A stretch of DNA of 64,000 nucleotides from Trichostrongylus colubriformis (Eukaryota; Nematoda; Chromadorea; Rhabditida; Trichostrongylidae). This document shows, piece by piece, positions 12,975 to 27,300 of this stretch. Numbering within the stretch: the first letter of the stretch is position 1; the number at the start of each line of letters is the position of its first letter. The position numbers and the translations under genes were made by a program. The notes under the pieces are model-generated. The model saw nothing but the letters and a program-made list of their open reading frames with translations, was not told the DNA's origin and did no database searches. The stretch spans positions 21,201,686 to 21,265,685 of the forward strand of contig OZ022261.1 in assembly GCA_963978905.1 (NCBI GenBank). Direction: 5' to 3'.

Positions 12975-13322
12975 TCTCACTTCGAATAGTCGTAACCTCC
13001 TTCGAACATAACTTTTTGAGTGCGCATTTCCGATGTGGAACCTACGAGGTTGCCGCTCCCCAATGAATGCTTTGACTACATCATTGGAAATTATATTGAG
13101 GGAAGCCAGTCGAGAATTAGCCGAAGGGAATTTAGAAGATTTCCGAAGTCTCTTACTTCAATGATCGTAACTTCCTTCAACCTAACCTTATGGGTGCAAA
13201 TTTGCGCTGCGGAGTCTGCCAGGTTGCCGCTTTCCAATGACTAGTTGAACTATACCATATCTCCAAAATGAAAGAAGTTATTCTAAAGGAAGCCAGGCGA
13301 AGAATTTTTTATCGAAGTAGCG
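12975..13322. repeat. Tandem pair of the ~175 bp unit, inverted and diverged
   Basis: Two diverged copies, period about 174 bp (TCTC at 12975 and 13149; GAGGTTGCCGCTC versus CAGGTTGCCGCTT). Reverse-complementing the 643-990 unit gives the same series of blocks: CTTCAA, AACC.TATG, GGTTG.CGCTTTC, ATGAAAGAAGTTATT. It is therefore one family amplified independently in two places. Confidence 0.75.
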
Positions 13323-13329
13323 AGATCTT

Positions 13330-16300
13330 TCCAGGAATCCTGGGAAAAAATGATTCAATGTGTCCGAAATGCCTTCAGTGCCCATCCTTTGCTCTCACCG
13401 GCCCATAGGGGTGGCGACTAGCGTTGGTCAGGCTCGCTGTGTGTTTCTTTCAAACTTTTCGAAGTGAATACGAACGTTTTTCTGGCCGGAGTAGTGGCTC
13501 GCCAGCACCATTTTACGTGCTTACAAGTAAGAAATGAAGTAGTAAGATATGAAAGAAGCACATATTAGCTAAATTTTCGTTTTCATATCAGAATTTCTCT
13601 TGAGTATCCATTCATGCTGTGACCTGTGGACAGATAACGCGCCACACGGCTAGTCGGTGGATGTCGCAGGTCATTTTGTACGTGTTTTTAGCACCAAAAT
13701 ACCAGGGGGGGGGAGGGGGAAGGGTGGCCAGTGGGGGTTGACCGATTCCCTGAGGGACGCGCCATGCATGAGGTTCCATTGACAATCCATCCAGGTTTAA
13801 AGGTACACTATTCCTTTGATCGTCTTGGGATGGTGAACTGTGATGAAGGTATCAAATATCGACCTCGCAGCACAGCATGAGGTTTGATTGCAGAATTTTG
13901 ACACCTTGTTTGCAGCAGGAGGACCAAGGGAACAGCATGCCATTGATTCTGTTACCTTTTCGTTGTCTAGCGCGCTTCTTTTTATAATATCATCTCAAAG
14001 GCAGTGATAGGAATATTTCGGACGAAAAGTGGAAAGAGCAGTGAATATGAAAGTAGAGATGCTCAGTCATAGGACTGTGAAGAAAAAACGGATGGAAATG
14101 GCCAAAGACCCGAGAAATAGGACCCATCACACAGTTGATTCTCGACGTTGACGGCCTTCCCACGAAGAGGTATAGTCCGGAGGAGTTTCCGTTGGAGTGT
14201 TGCCAAGACGTGAACACGAAGGGATGTTCGAAAAAAAAGAAAGCATCTTTCCGGAGTGAGCTTCAAGCTAAAACTGAGAAAGCGCACCGCAATACCTTCC
14301 ACTGCCACCCCAGCCAATCAGGAATGCTCGTCGCTAGGAGGCGGACCGTGCTAATAAAGGCGGCTGGGGGTAAAAAGGTCGCCTCCGCCACAGCTCAGAG
14401 ACGCGCTTTTTGAGGGGGATTTCACCGCAGATAAGCTTCCTTGACCTCTAGCTTTTTAGTGAATGACTCCTTTTGGCGATTCCTTATCACTCACATTACC
14501 TCTTTCACTGTCTTTGAGCACTTATCTCAATACTTTTGTATCTTACCCTGTTTCCTATCGATAGGTCGCCTCTTTCTGCATATTTTCGAGGTTTGGGTGA
14601 AGATTTAGACAAATATTAACTTCAAATTCGAATCTAGCTAGTCAGTTATCACATTTTCCCTTTACACTAAGGACCCCTACTTTGGAAAATTTCACTGATA
14701 CCTTTCTTTCTCTACGATTACGACCTCCCCCCCCCCCCCTCTCAGTGGATCGGATCCGACCCTCCCTATCGAGGATTCCTTGGCGGAGGCCTGACTATGC
14801 TCCCTGTGCACTTTCGATTAAGCGCATTACGTAGGATTTCGTTCTCGATCGAGGCACTGGACATGTGATAAAAAGCCAGCCAATTTAGCGTGCCGACCTT
14901 CAAAACTGAATGTCATATTCATGGATGGAAAGCGTAAGCTTTACCTATTACGAAAACATCGTCCGGAACTAGGTTTTTCTTACTACGGGAAGGTGATGAT
15001 TCAACAGTATAATCTTCTCGAGATACGTTATGCTTTAGTATAATACAGTCTCAGTAGCTATCTCTTATTCAAAAACATGTTCCAACAGCTTCTGGACGGA
15101 GCACGTTGAAAAAAACAAAAAGGGTTCAAAATCTGGTGCATTATGTGTTGAAGGTTGTAGTGCAGTACGCATTTGAGTACGACACTTTGTAGCACGCGGT
15201 CCACTACGGCTACACGTGAATATACGCGTTTTCCAGTTAAAATTTTGTTGTACTTTGTATTCAAGGCCAATGACCTGAGATGTGAGTACTTGTTGGATCT
15301 TAGACTAGACATATTCTTCTATTTCTTAGTTCAATGACCATTTCGTGAAAGTGTGCACCTCTAGTACCATACTCAAGCTTACGATAGCTGCTTGAATGTC
15401 TCTGATTTCGACTTCCATGCTCCCTCTTCGTTAAGTAAAAGTTCATACAAAGAAGTATCTATGCGCGCAATGGCGACTGACGACATGGTATCATGCCAAG
15501 GAGAACTCACACGACTGTCGTTACGCTCGTCCGCGATGAGATAAACTCAACTAAGGCTATCCCACTTATCGTGATTTCGTCCGTCACATTTCATTCGTTT
15601 GCCGCTGAGGCACCATGGCTGCTTCACTTTATACACAGCAGCCGACCCAATTATGACACGTGTTGCCTTCAAGGCTAACGCACGGGAGCTGGCAATAATT
15701 TAATCTCCATGATTCCATCTCCAGAATACACAGCTTGTTCTTTGAATCCTTCATGTTTTTCATATATCAGATGGGAAAGAGTGTAGGTGAGAAAATCACT
15801 GAAATATTTGGCAAATCAGCAGGGTAATGTACAAAGCCTTGACAAGCAACCACGTGATGAGAATCTCAATGTATTCGAGTGAACCTTAATAAGGAACACG
15901 ATCGGATGGCAAGTTGTATTAAATCTCATCTAACAGCGTGTTCATGAAGATAAAGAGAAAATGTAGCTACAGATACTGTCAGCGGATCACCAGTATAACA
16001 AGATGTCGTCGGGCACTGAAAAGCGCTCGACCGGTAATTCCTAATAGAATCACATAAATTGGCAACGTTACCAAAATGGTCATGAGAAATACAGAAGTCG
16101 ATGCATTGCCGAAGCTAGCAATAAAAATCGAGGAGTCGATAAAGACATCTTACTCAAAGAAATGATGGAAAAAGCAGACCGAAACAATTACCGGCTCCGA
16201 GGGCACCTCTACAGCACAGAAGAACCATAGAGTGCGACAAGAAAAAATAGAAGTTTTTGCAATGCTATAAATGATGGGCCGCATACCAGAGCATGCTGTA

Positions 16301-18176
16301 CAAAATCTCACGAAAAGCACAAAAATAAAAAAATTACATCATCATACAACAAACTTTGCAAACCAGTATATCTGAGACAAGGAGCAGTACAAGTATTACT
16401 TAGCACAATGCTTTGTAGCGCTAGCACGACAGGTCAATTGCACCACTCATGAGAAAAGAGGTGACAGGCGGCCAAAGACCACAAATTATGCACGGATAGA
16501 ACATAACAACAACGAACCAGAAGTCATAGCGTGATGCTGTCACAAAGCTTCACGATGATCTGAATGTCCCGCAACACCAATGACCTACAGAATTAGGTTG
16601 CTCTACAGTTTCTAGACAACCTTGGCTGCTTCCCACGTTATCCTTACCACTATTTCCTTCATTACACCTAATTAATATAAGCTTGATCTCATAGTTAGCA
16701 TCCACCCTTTTTCCGATTGGAGGGTCATGTCAGTGGAAAGGTACCGCACAGAACTTCATGCGTTGACGGTATGTTGTAGATAATAATGATGTGTAAATGT
16801 GCAACAACTGAATGAAGACAAAGCGCAGTTGTCGGTGTATGAGAAGGAATTCCCTTTTTTTCTTCGGCATCCTTCGCAAGAAGTGTAGCGCAGCCACTGG
16901 AAAGTGAAGCCTCGTTTTTGTCCGAATGGCTGATGACATGATCGTGCTGTTGTCGACAAACGTCCGAAGACCCCTCCGTAACTTCAGAAGGATAAGATAT
17001 TGATACATATTCCTCTCGCAATCGACCGATGACCCGACCCGGAAGAACCTATCTGTGATGTGCTTAGACTTCGAATGAATACTTCGGCAACGTTGTGGGC
17101 AAGCGCAGCCACCCCTGCATTTGGTTTACATACAGCACCTACTTCTTATCGTCCATGACTATGGGAACAGCTAGAAAAAGGTTTGATGATAAATCAGAAG
17201 AAACATGGCAAAATCAAATCACGCATGAGGCTGTAGAGGTCTCCGTTATGAGAACTGAGAGCCAAACTTCGTCTTCCACAACAACACGAGTTATGGAATA
17301 TTCTCCAATGTTCCATTGCACCATCCGAGTCCTGCTCTCATATGATAGTTGCAATGAAAAGGATCCTTCCAATATGTATCGCGTACACCTGCGGTAGTGA
17401 ATGTTATGGGATAATGTCAATGAGTGGATAATCTTCAGATTAAAAAGGCTACTTCTGATGCAACTGCACTAAAACTGAATGTGAGTGAAAAACCGTACCC
17501 TCATCCACTGTCATGCTGATCCTATGGGCAGGATGCGTTATCTCAACAAACTACGTTGTGCTAGAGGTGGTGAGAATGAAGATTCACGACGTTCCCCACA
17601 AAATTTGTACAAAGAGCCAAAAAGCAGTGAGCAAATGAGCTGTGGAGCTGATGGCTATAGTTAAACGCAATAAATGTATCACGTCAGGAACTATGTGACA
17701 ACCCATTGTTTTCTAAAGATTTTTGACAAATTTCTGGAACCTCCTTTGTTGCTGAACATTCAGATCGGAAACGCAAAACGAGAGGATCGAAATGTACTAA
17801 ATCATCACCACTATATAATTAGCCATATGTGAAACAAAAAAAAAAAAGGTAAACACGAATATGTACGAGATCACTTACGTAGTGTGTGTCTCTCTAAACC
17901 AGGGAGACGACTTTAGATATTCTGACAATCTGAACAACTGCACATAGGCCACAAATCCATTCACACCCTCTAAAGTGTGACGGGAATGGGGCACATGAAA
18001 TAGAAAAAATCATATATGAAGCAAGGAAACCGGCGCTTCACAAACGAGATCAGCTACGCCTCTTAGGACGAGTCAAGATAAGTGCAAACGATAGTCCTAT
18101 CGTACACTCCTCTTGAAATCGGAAAGTCGCATTGAAATGTCCTTGCCTGTGGAGTATGAGACTCCAATGCCAACGA
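13330..18176. other. Intergenic stretch, nothing supportable
   Basis: Contains C- and G-runs (13705, 14727) and unremarkable A/T-rich DNA. Frames at 14135-14413 and 16725-17021 have neither splice support nor family features. The 3' UTR of sms should occupy the right edge. Confidence 0.5.
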
Positions 18177-18309
18177 CTATTCAAGCATTCGATTCAATCG
18201 TCGCATGAGGTCATGCATTACTAAAGGCCCCTCAAATGGCCAATTCCATCGATTCTCCAATCGACCGTCGGCAACGTCGGATTCGAACCAGTAGCACAGC
18301 CAGAACCAC
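18177..18309 (-). CDS. sms: sms exon 8 (C-terminus and stop)
   Basis: Found 7.3 kb downstream of exon 7. The AATTTCAG acceptor completes the Trp codon, then WFWLCYWFESDVADG and RWNWPFEGP follow, matching the conserved end of nematode sphingomyelin synthases, and the frame stops at TAG (18177-18179). No clear AATAAA was seen close behind the stop. Confidence 0.93.
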
Positions 18310-21300
18310 CTGAAATTCGCAGTTAATTAATTGTACCATCATAAAGGTATGAGCCAGTGTACATCATTTGCTGTACCGCGCCGTTATTAGATCGAAACGC
18401 AACGCTATTCGCAACTAGCTGTAGCATTGGTCATCCATTTTGGGGTGTACGCAGTATGGCGCGGCTTCTCGTAACTTACCATTAGAGCGCATGGGCAGCT
18501 GCCACCCAAACGCTGGCAACCCCACGTTTTCTGCCTAGGAGAACTCGTCACATTAGAAACTCTAATCATCGCATTTGAATGGCTTACAATCGAACCAGAA
18601 CAGACGACCCTTTGCAGAGGTGCTGCTATTTCTGAGCCTTGAGCGATTTGTGGCTATTTTTCTCCCTTACTACTGGTATTCTGCGCCTCTGCATTTTCAA
18701 TTATAGGGAGTACTGGTTGGTCATTCCGGCATGATTATGCGATGCGTACCAAAGTACCAAGTATGTGGACACCTCAGATTTCAGTCTACTAAAACGCCAC
18801 TCATTTCCACAGCATGCATTTGTCACTGTTTGATTCCTTGCATGCGATAACCTGGAAATACTTCTTCCGACTGGTTTTGTAGGCGATTTTACATTTTTTT
18901 TTTCGAGAAAACTTCTCCTAATCAATAGTGGAATAAATGGACACATAATAAAAACAAGCACACTGCCAAGATCAAACAGCAGTGGGTCCTCATTCTTCCT
19001 TCACTTCCTGATGTTCTTGGATGTTAACGCGAAGTGAAAGAAATGCAAGCTCGAACTTTCCGCCGGTTCCGAATCCATTCCGAGCGAGCTCCGCTGTTCC
19101 TCTTCGAATACACAAGTGCATTACAAAGCAGGTCCCTCCACAAGCAGCGAAATTGAGCTGCCTGCCAAGACTGAACTTCTTCTCTTCAGTAAAGATAACC
19201 TCAAAAGAAAACATGCACCAAGAATCGCTTGTTCTAGATCAGATTTAATCTGAACCCCCCCCCCCCCCCCCCCTTGAGGATTACAGAAGTGGCCCCTTGG
19301 TTGTGGTGGCTTCGGAAGCAGTAAGAATTTACAGCCTACTTCCTTTCTCGTCGCGTAGGCAGTTAAAATACCAGGAAGTGCTTCGATATCACTTGCTGCA
19401 GTTTCTGAGAGGGACGAGGGCTGAACTCACATTTTTCAGCAGAACAGTCGCGCCACGCACGCCTCGAATTCAACTAAAGGATGGTTCAGTGCAATGAGGT
19501 CAGGTCAAAACGATAAACACCGGCTTGTCCCCTAACTGCAATCCATTTGAAAACCTATGGGGAATAAATGTTCGGTTAATCTACCAAAATAGCAGGTAGC
19601 ACATTACCAGGAGTAAACTGATGGAGGCAGTTGTTTAATTGTACTGTTGTTTAATCTTGGCAATGTACTTGTTTTTTGACTAGGTATCCACATACTCGGC
19701 GTAAAGAAAAAGTTCTCAGGTGAAAAAAAATATAAATCGCCAAAAAACCCTGCCAGATGAAGTATTCCAAGCTTGTCGCATATAAGAAACAGAACAGTGA
19801 AAACTGCGTGTTGCGAAAATGAGAGGTGGTATCCACATACTTGTGGTATGGACTGTATTATAACCAGTTCCGAGTTGTGATAAGTGCTGCTTCTTGGTAA
19901 CTCACAGTATTTATCAAAGGAAAAAAGGTGAGTAGTCGTTTACTCCGTGTAGCTGGTTATTTATTACAAGATCTATCCAGAGCTACTATTACGTGCTGTA
20001 TTCATCTAGATTATTTCTCTATTGCTACTACACCGATTGGTATCCTGCACTATACAACTACTGGGTAATACTCGCATATTCTTGCTACAAAATGAATTTT
20101 TCCAATAGAAAGCTATTATTATGTGCTGTATTCACCTGAGGGCTATTATTAAGAGCTGTATTCATCTTCAGTAGTATCCTTCAGAATTTTCGGATTGTTC
20201 GGGTACCATTTCGTACAGAAAATCTGCTTTCTCTCAGAGAAAGTCTCGAGGAAAGTCCCTGTTCAACTGTACAGTAGAAGTGTAGCCTTGCAAGTTTAGA
20301 AAAACAAAGGTCCGAAATGATGCACTTTTTTGATCACCTTTTCATGGGTTATTGTGGGCATAGTTTATTACGAAGTTCATGAATAATTCCTACATGATAG
20401 TAAAACTTCAAAATGAGAGATAACGACCATAGTTCCCCGGAATACACTCTCCTCAGTGGACAGGTAAAATTCGATCATTTCCAGCGACGACGTGGAACCC
20501 CACATCGAAAGATGGGCTATGCAAAAACTGTACAAAATCAGTGCAAGAGCTCTGTCTATCCTATGTAAATCTTGAATGTATGCGAATCAGATTAGCACTT
20601 CTTTTGCACTTTGTAGCGATCCTTACGGTGAGAGCGTGCTATGAAGAAAATGGTGTCAAAACGCCTTTCGACATGTTTCGAGTTCAATGAACAAGCTACT
20701 GCATGTAATGGTTAGGTTTGCTCAATAGCTTTGACAAAGATGTGCTGATTCGACGGTTTTGAACGGCTTAATAGAAGGCGTTATAGACATACAGGAGCGC
20801 TCAAAATACTTCGGCCAAAACCTTTCTGTCACAACTTTTTTCTACTTGACCAAATTTGACAAAATTTTAATATGTGTGCCTGAACCTATCGTCAACACTC
20901 CCTTCCACAGTGCCGCTCGACATTTTTCATGGTTTTTTACTAGAATTTTTACTTTTACTTTTTACTAGATTTTACTAGAATTTACTACAAGACAACCCAA
21001 AAAAAAAGAAAAAGGCTTGGTCAAGAAACGGCTTTCTTTACAAAAACAAAACGAGCAAGCCTCAGAGAACATCAATATTTTGTAGAAAGACCACGACTTT
21101 TGATTACAGCGGCACAGCGGGACGGCATAGGGATGGCACTCCAAAAACAAAAAAATGCATTTAACCGCGTAACTTCCCCGTTGAGCGCCAAAATAGTACA
21201 TTTAGTATGCAGTGTCTCCAAGTACAACATACTAAAATTTCTCTTAGATCGGTCCGGTCGCAAATAAGTTACAAGAAAAACCCAAGTAAAAAAAATTTGG

Positions 21301-24300
21301 CCGAAGACTTTTGAGCGCTACTGTATGTCGAGTAATCGGAATTCTTCAGACAAGCAGTAAACAGCATAAACGGAGGATTTACCACATAGAGGACCTTGTT
21401 AAAGACAATGATAAAGGTAATGTGGATGATACGGAGCATCTAAAATGTCATTCACTAGAGATCTGGAAAGCCTATCTGCGACAAAATCCCCCGCGAAAAA
21501 GCGCATCTGAGCTGTGGCGGGAGCGGCCTTGTTAGCTTCAGCCGCGTTGTATCCCGGTACCCCTCATACGGTCCACTTTGCCAAAGTATGACTGAGGCGT
21601 AGAGTTATGAACATGATAGTAGAATGATTCTTATCGTATCGTATTGAAGGAACCGGAAGGCAGTCCGAAACAAGAGGAAGATGCAAAGAAATGAGCATTT
21701 TGTAATGAACACTCAAGGTTAGAAGCGATACTAGGCGAAAAAACCCGGACTCAAAAGCGCGACGCTGCGGTGTGTATTCGCATCCCATTCGCATCCAGCG
21801 CATCCATTCCGAGTTGTCCGCTGTAGGAGACGGGCCGTGGGCCAACGTTAGTTGTAGCACCTGACTCCCAGCGCAGTGAAGTGGCCATTCCCAACTACAT
21901 TAGCATTCATGTAAGTACATCTAGAAACAATATAAGAAAGAACAAAGTAAAAAGTGAAGGAAAAAAACAAATTTATAATAGAAACATCTTCTTTTGGCAC
22001 CATGCCAAGGCGTCAAATTGGCGGGTTTGTGCAATGGCGGCCACTTAAAGGCACCGGGAGGGGGGGCAAGGGCGGAATAACGTTTGCGAAAACAATGGCG
22101 TCTGAAAACAAACATATGGGTTCGGTAGATACAATGTGTAACGAAACCAGCGTTGAAAAACGCGCCGTGAGACGGTATTTGGCCCCGGGGCGCGCTTCCG
22201 TCCGAACTGCAAGCTTCCGTGGCCGAGCCACGCTTCGTTCATTTTGAAGCTTGTCTTCGGCCTGATGTAACCTTATTATTGAGTTATTTCCTCTTTACTG
22301 TTTTCTAGTGACATATTTTACTTGTTTACTTATAGATCTTCTTAATTGTGCATTTCTATACCTGAAAATCTCAGAAGGGTCAAATAAAGTCGGGGGAGAC
22401 GCAACTTTGCGTCGACGTCGATGCTCCTTTCCCTTACTACGCTTAGGCTAATATTGATATCCCCTCCTCCCACATTAAAAAACATCTGTCAAAGCATAGG
22501 TCTCATCAGCTTTAGCCTAACCCTAGCAAGGGAAAGAAGCTTTGACGTGGGTGAAAATTTTGCCTCTCCCCCCCCCCCCGACTTTATTTGACCCGTAAGT
22601 ACATCTAGAAACAATATAAGAAAGAACAAAGTGAAAACTAAAAGGAAAAAATAAATCTATATTAGAACCATCTTCTTTTGGCACCATGCCAGGGCGTCAA
22701 ATTGGCGAGTTTGTGCAATGGCGGCCACTCAAGCTCGTCCACACTACGTCTGTTCTACCGTAAGCCAAAATTACCCCTCCTGGTGTCTTTAAACTCGTCC
22801 ACACTACGTCTGTTCTACCGTAAACCAAAATTACCCCCTTCTTGTTTCTTTAAAGCCGTATCCATCGAAGTGACGTGGATATTGATGTGCCAGCTTTCGT
22901 GGCGAACACGTCCACCGGTCAGAATCATAGATTGGAATGAATGATGCAACCGAATTGCATTATCACTGCCTTCAAACAAACACTGTGAATCATGGAGAAG
23001 TAGCTAATATCACAACCCCGAAATATTTTGATACTACCACTTTAGAGCAGGAAAGCAGTACTTCCTCTGTTAAAACTGGAGACGAGGAAAAGCCGAAAAA
23101 AGGAAAAATATTATGGCACCCTTAGCACCCCCGTCGAACAGCAGTAGGTCCACAAAAGGTTGTTCGTGAAGGCTCAATCGACTGTGCATCGATCAGTTAC
23201 AGAAATGAAGATTTGGATTTCATACGAACGCTGAGAGCTCATACGCTAGCGACGCTGACGTGTCGCTGGCGTATCAGCTCTCAGCGTTCGTATGAAATCC
23301 AAATCGTGTCGCTGGCGTATCAGCTCGCATCGTTTGGAAATCTACCCCATTCAGGATTTTCGACATTCGAAACGGGTGGTGTTCTCGACGTTCATATTTC
23401 TAATTCATGTGATATTGTGTTTAACTTGTTATGAGCTAACAGTCCTCGTGGTCGTTGAATAGTACGCGCTGTGGTCAACTGAAGTGAGTTTGTACTTCGT
23501 GATCAATAAGATTCCATGTTTTGTTGTAAGTCGCAAGCTCCGCAAGAACGTGTTTACATTCTCGTGGTTGCTTACATACCGTAGCACATCCAGTTTTCGC
23601 CTTCGGTGGGAGCCATCCTTAAAATAAGGGTTACGTCAGAGAAGGCTGTTCGGCTCAGCCACTCAAAGCTTGGCCCAGTGCAGGATTAAGGCCATTCCTC
23701 AACGAATAGTTCCAAGGACAGTTAGAAAATTGGACTTCAAAGCCAGGTCCGCCCCGATTGGCAGTTCCGTCCGGAGCTTCTTAGTATTGCAAGCTGCAAC
23801 ACTTGCTTAATTGTCTTAATGGCGGTTGTCGACCTTCGTGTCACTACTTAATCATTGTACTCTCGCTCTAGCGTTGCAATACTTTTGTTCTACAGCGCGA
23901 CGGGAAATAAGGTTTTACATGCCACCCTTCGTCCATAGAAAATATGAGATTGTCACATTATTTCCACGTTCGCGAGTCCGTATTGGTGAGGGTGAGCTTC
24001 GGTGGTACCGGTTGTCCTGCTTCCATCCGTTCCGAGGTTTTTTCCTTCAGAGATACGCTAGTTCCGAAGGTCAAAGAAGTGGTGTATACAGGCATTGGTT
24101 GCTGCATAATCGCTATAGCTCAATTGGCTCGGCTGTGTAGCCTTATGTCGAATTCTCGCGGGGCGAGCGGTGTGGCGGATTTCGTCGCGTGTGATTGCGT
24201 ACATTGCGCACGCTCCTTTCAAAGTTTTGCACTCGAATTGATTATTTCTTGAATGAGATTATTATCATGTAATGCTATTGTTTCTTTTATGTAAGGTACA

Positions 24301-27300
24301 AAAGTTATAGTTTTCAGATAATGATGAATGAACAGCTAATCCTTCGAAGAACCTCCACGGTACCAGTCCATTGCGTCCTGAGCGGAATTCCAAGCGACCG
24401 CTGCAAGTCGCGCTGATGGCGCCGTGAGTACGTCGCCGTAAAGCGAAAATTCGACATCAGGCTACACACTCAATTGGTCTACATGACAAGTAACTAACAA
24501 ATTCCACGCACCGGGGCGAAGCTGCATATAGAGCAGTTGCATTATACATCTGACCTGACCCAGTCTGTGAAATGGGCACACTGATGCGAAGGGGCTCACT
24601 GATGCGAAGATGCTGAGGTAGTGACATAATTTGTGATATATACGGCTTCCCTCAGTCGGTGAATCACGAATACTGATACGACGATGCAGACAGAGAAGTT
24701 GTATGATATAGCTGGCCATCCGTGGTATGTGAATTCTGCAACCTGTGCGAAAATGCAATGTGAGGAGTTGGCAAATTGTATAATATATCCGGCTTCCCGT
24801 AGCCTATGGATTCCACACACTGGCGAAGCTAAGGCCGTCGGCATGATCGCTGCAAGTTGATTGATATGCATCGGTTCCCGCAGCCAGTGAGATACTGCCC
24901 TGAGAAACAGATGCAGATTGAGACGCTGTGCGGTTTCTCATAGCTTGCAAACATTGCGCACGAGTTCGAAGATACACTGGAGGATGTTTCGCGCCTTGTA
25001 AATCATGAACTCAGAAAGATGGCAGATCGAGGTGGTTGCAGATCGCATGCTATGCGGTTTCCATGGTGATATTCCACAGTGGTTCACACGAAATTGCTGT
25101 TTCAGTGGATATATTATATACCCATAGGGAGCCGGCAAATAGCCCACCCGATCCGTGGTAACCGATCGACTCGTCGTCGCGAAGCACATAATGCAGCATA
25201 TGATCACCAACACAAGTAGCAGACCACTATTGCACACTGCTACCGTAAAGAAAGGACTACTCGGACTTTCGAGTGGGGTACCACGCGCTTATTATAAAGA
25301 AAGTCTATCGAGGTTCTCATACGAGTTGCACAACGTGCGTTATTTTTTAGGCGACATAGACCTAGGAAGATGTGTAGCCCTTCACAACGAAAACATAGAG
25401 AGATATCTCTCTGTTTCAGAAAACGGTACGATTTGAAAAAGAAGACAAAAAGTATGACGCGTGTGACCAAAGGAGGTACGATTCAAAGCGGTATTTATGT
25501 AGACAGCGTGTCAAAAGACACTATCAGAAAGCATGCGATCTTGAAACACTAACATATACACATAATTGACCGTTGACATGTCATTGCGACATAAATATGT
25601 ATTCACTCACCAAAGTCGGCTCATCGGGGCATCAGGACGATCTTTCTTAGGCATTTCAAACATCTGATGATACGCCCAAAATACATGACTTGTCAGCCAA
25701 TAAGCGATAAGCACATCCATTGTGTAATGGCCTCCTGATACCACTAGAGCACTGATGCCAAGAAAGGTGATGGGTGCAGCCAAATACCTGAACATGTACT
25801 ACATAAAAGAATGAAATAAAAAACCCATAGAAGCTAAAAATTACAGACCTCAACCACACCAGCCCTCTCGGAGTGTACTGTAACTGAACGAAGTACATGA
25901 TTGTTAACACAACAGTGTGTCCGCTGAACATCAAATCACCACAAAGGATCTTTTCCTGACCCGACGTAAGACCCAGTGTGACAACATACGTTAAAAATCT
26001 GAAAAGAAAACAGACTGAATGCCCATTTCTTTACGAGCCGTGTGGATTGTCGTGCTTAGAATGAAGCTAGAGGTACTCGAACAACCATGCAAGAGAAGGT
26101 CCCAGTCACCATTGCGCGAGTTCACAAATGCGCTCACTGCGAGACCCACAGAAAAATGTTGGACAGGGGGAGGCCGGCGCCAACGGCGCACGGTTTCGGC
26201 AGGGAACTTTTGGCCCCACACACGGCTGAGGTTCGAATTGGCCGGCCGCAGAGTGACCCAGCTTAAACTCATGAAGCATGATCGTGCGAGAACCGTACCT
26301 TTCCATTATGAATTTGAGAGCCTGTAAAAAACCTGTTATCGAAGGCCGCCACCAGAGGAAGTGTGAATGGAAACGGGCTGAACATGACTTACAAGATGGT
26401 ATATCCAGGTTGACTCGGACTTTGAAAACCGCTGAGAAAAGGCTTATAATTAAACGGCCATTTATTCAGCTTACACCTAATACCTGTTATATTATCTTTT
26501 ACTGCCCATATGGCCAATCCCCCTACCTAAATTTCACGAGTGTCATTTTGAGAAACCCATGGATTTTTTGAGTGCAGCCACATAACCAAGTTTTTCACTT
26601 TCTATGTAACGCTCAGCACTGATTAAGCGATGGACAGACGCGAACACGCTAGTTTAAGGAGATGTGCAGGAAAAGGTGCAACTCTACAGCAATTTTTAAG
26701 TTTGTGGATCATCTCTGCATCCTGCTGGAAAACATGGTCAATTGCTAGGCAGGTCAGCTGCATTTAGAAAAAAAAAAATGAAAGGCACTGTTAGTCAGTT
26801 CCTGAAGTTGTTCAGCACATACAGTTGTTGTCACAGTAGTCACGTTGGTACAAAACTAACGTAGCAATCTCGTGGAAACCTAGAGCAGATAGCTCTGCCC
26901 TAAGGCTCATCTACAGTTGAACATTTGTCAATCAAGAATAGCACAACAAAAATTATTAGCGCTCATACTGCTACCTCTGCTACCTAGTCCGACTCACTGA
27001 GTTCTTCAGTTCTGAAATCACTCAAACTTCTTACACGCCTGGGAGCCATGATCATTTGATAGTCTGTCTAATGTCGTTTTACTCAGCACGTGTTGCTTTT
27101 ACACCGCATGATGAACTTCGAATTCACTATTGAATTCCCAAGGATATCATACTGTAACTGTGCGTCCAACCCGTGGAAAGGTAAACATCCGTACTCGTGA
27201 TTCAAAAACAGTGGGGCAGCAGGATATCATAAGATGATAGATAGAATTGAAAATGAGCGCAGCATAAATATGAGCAGCTGTTACCTCAACTAGGGGCAGC

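Larger units (their letters stand above)
18310..25610. other. 7.3 kb sms intron
   Basis: Contains the 19-base C run at 19255, the repeats at 21647 and 22595, the second hAT-like MITE, the palindrome at 23210 and the degenerate array at 24480. No exon on either strand could be supported. Confidence 0.7.

Noticed and set aside
24938..25237. Frame with a signal-peptide-like start on the minus strand
   Set aside because: Falls in the degenerate tandem array; the hydrophobic start is not followed by any recognisable domain or donor.
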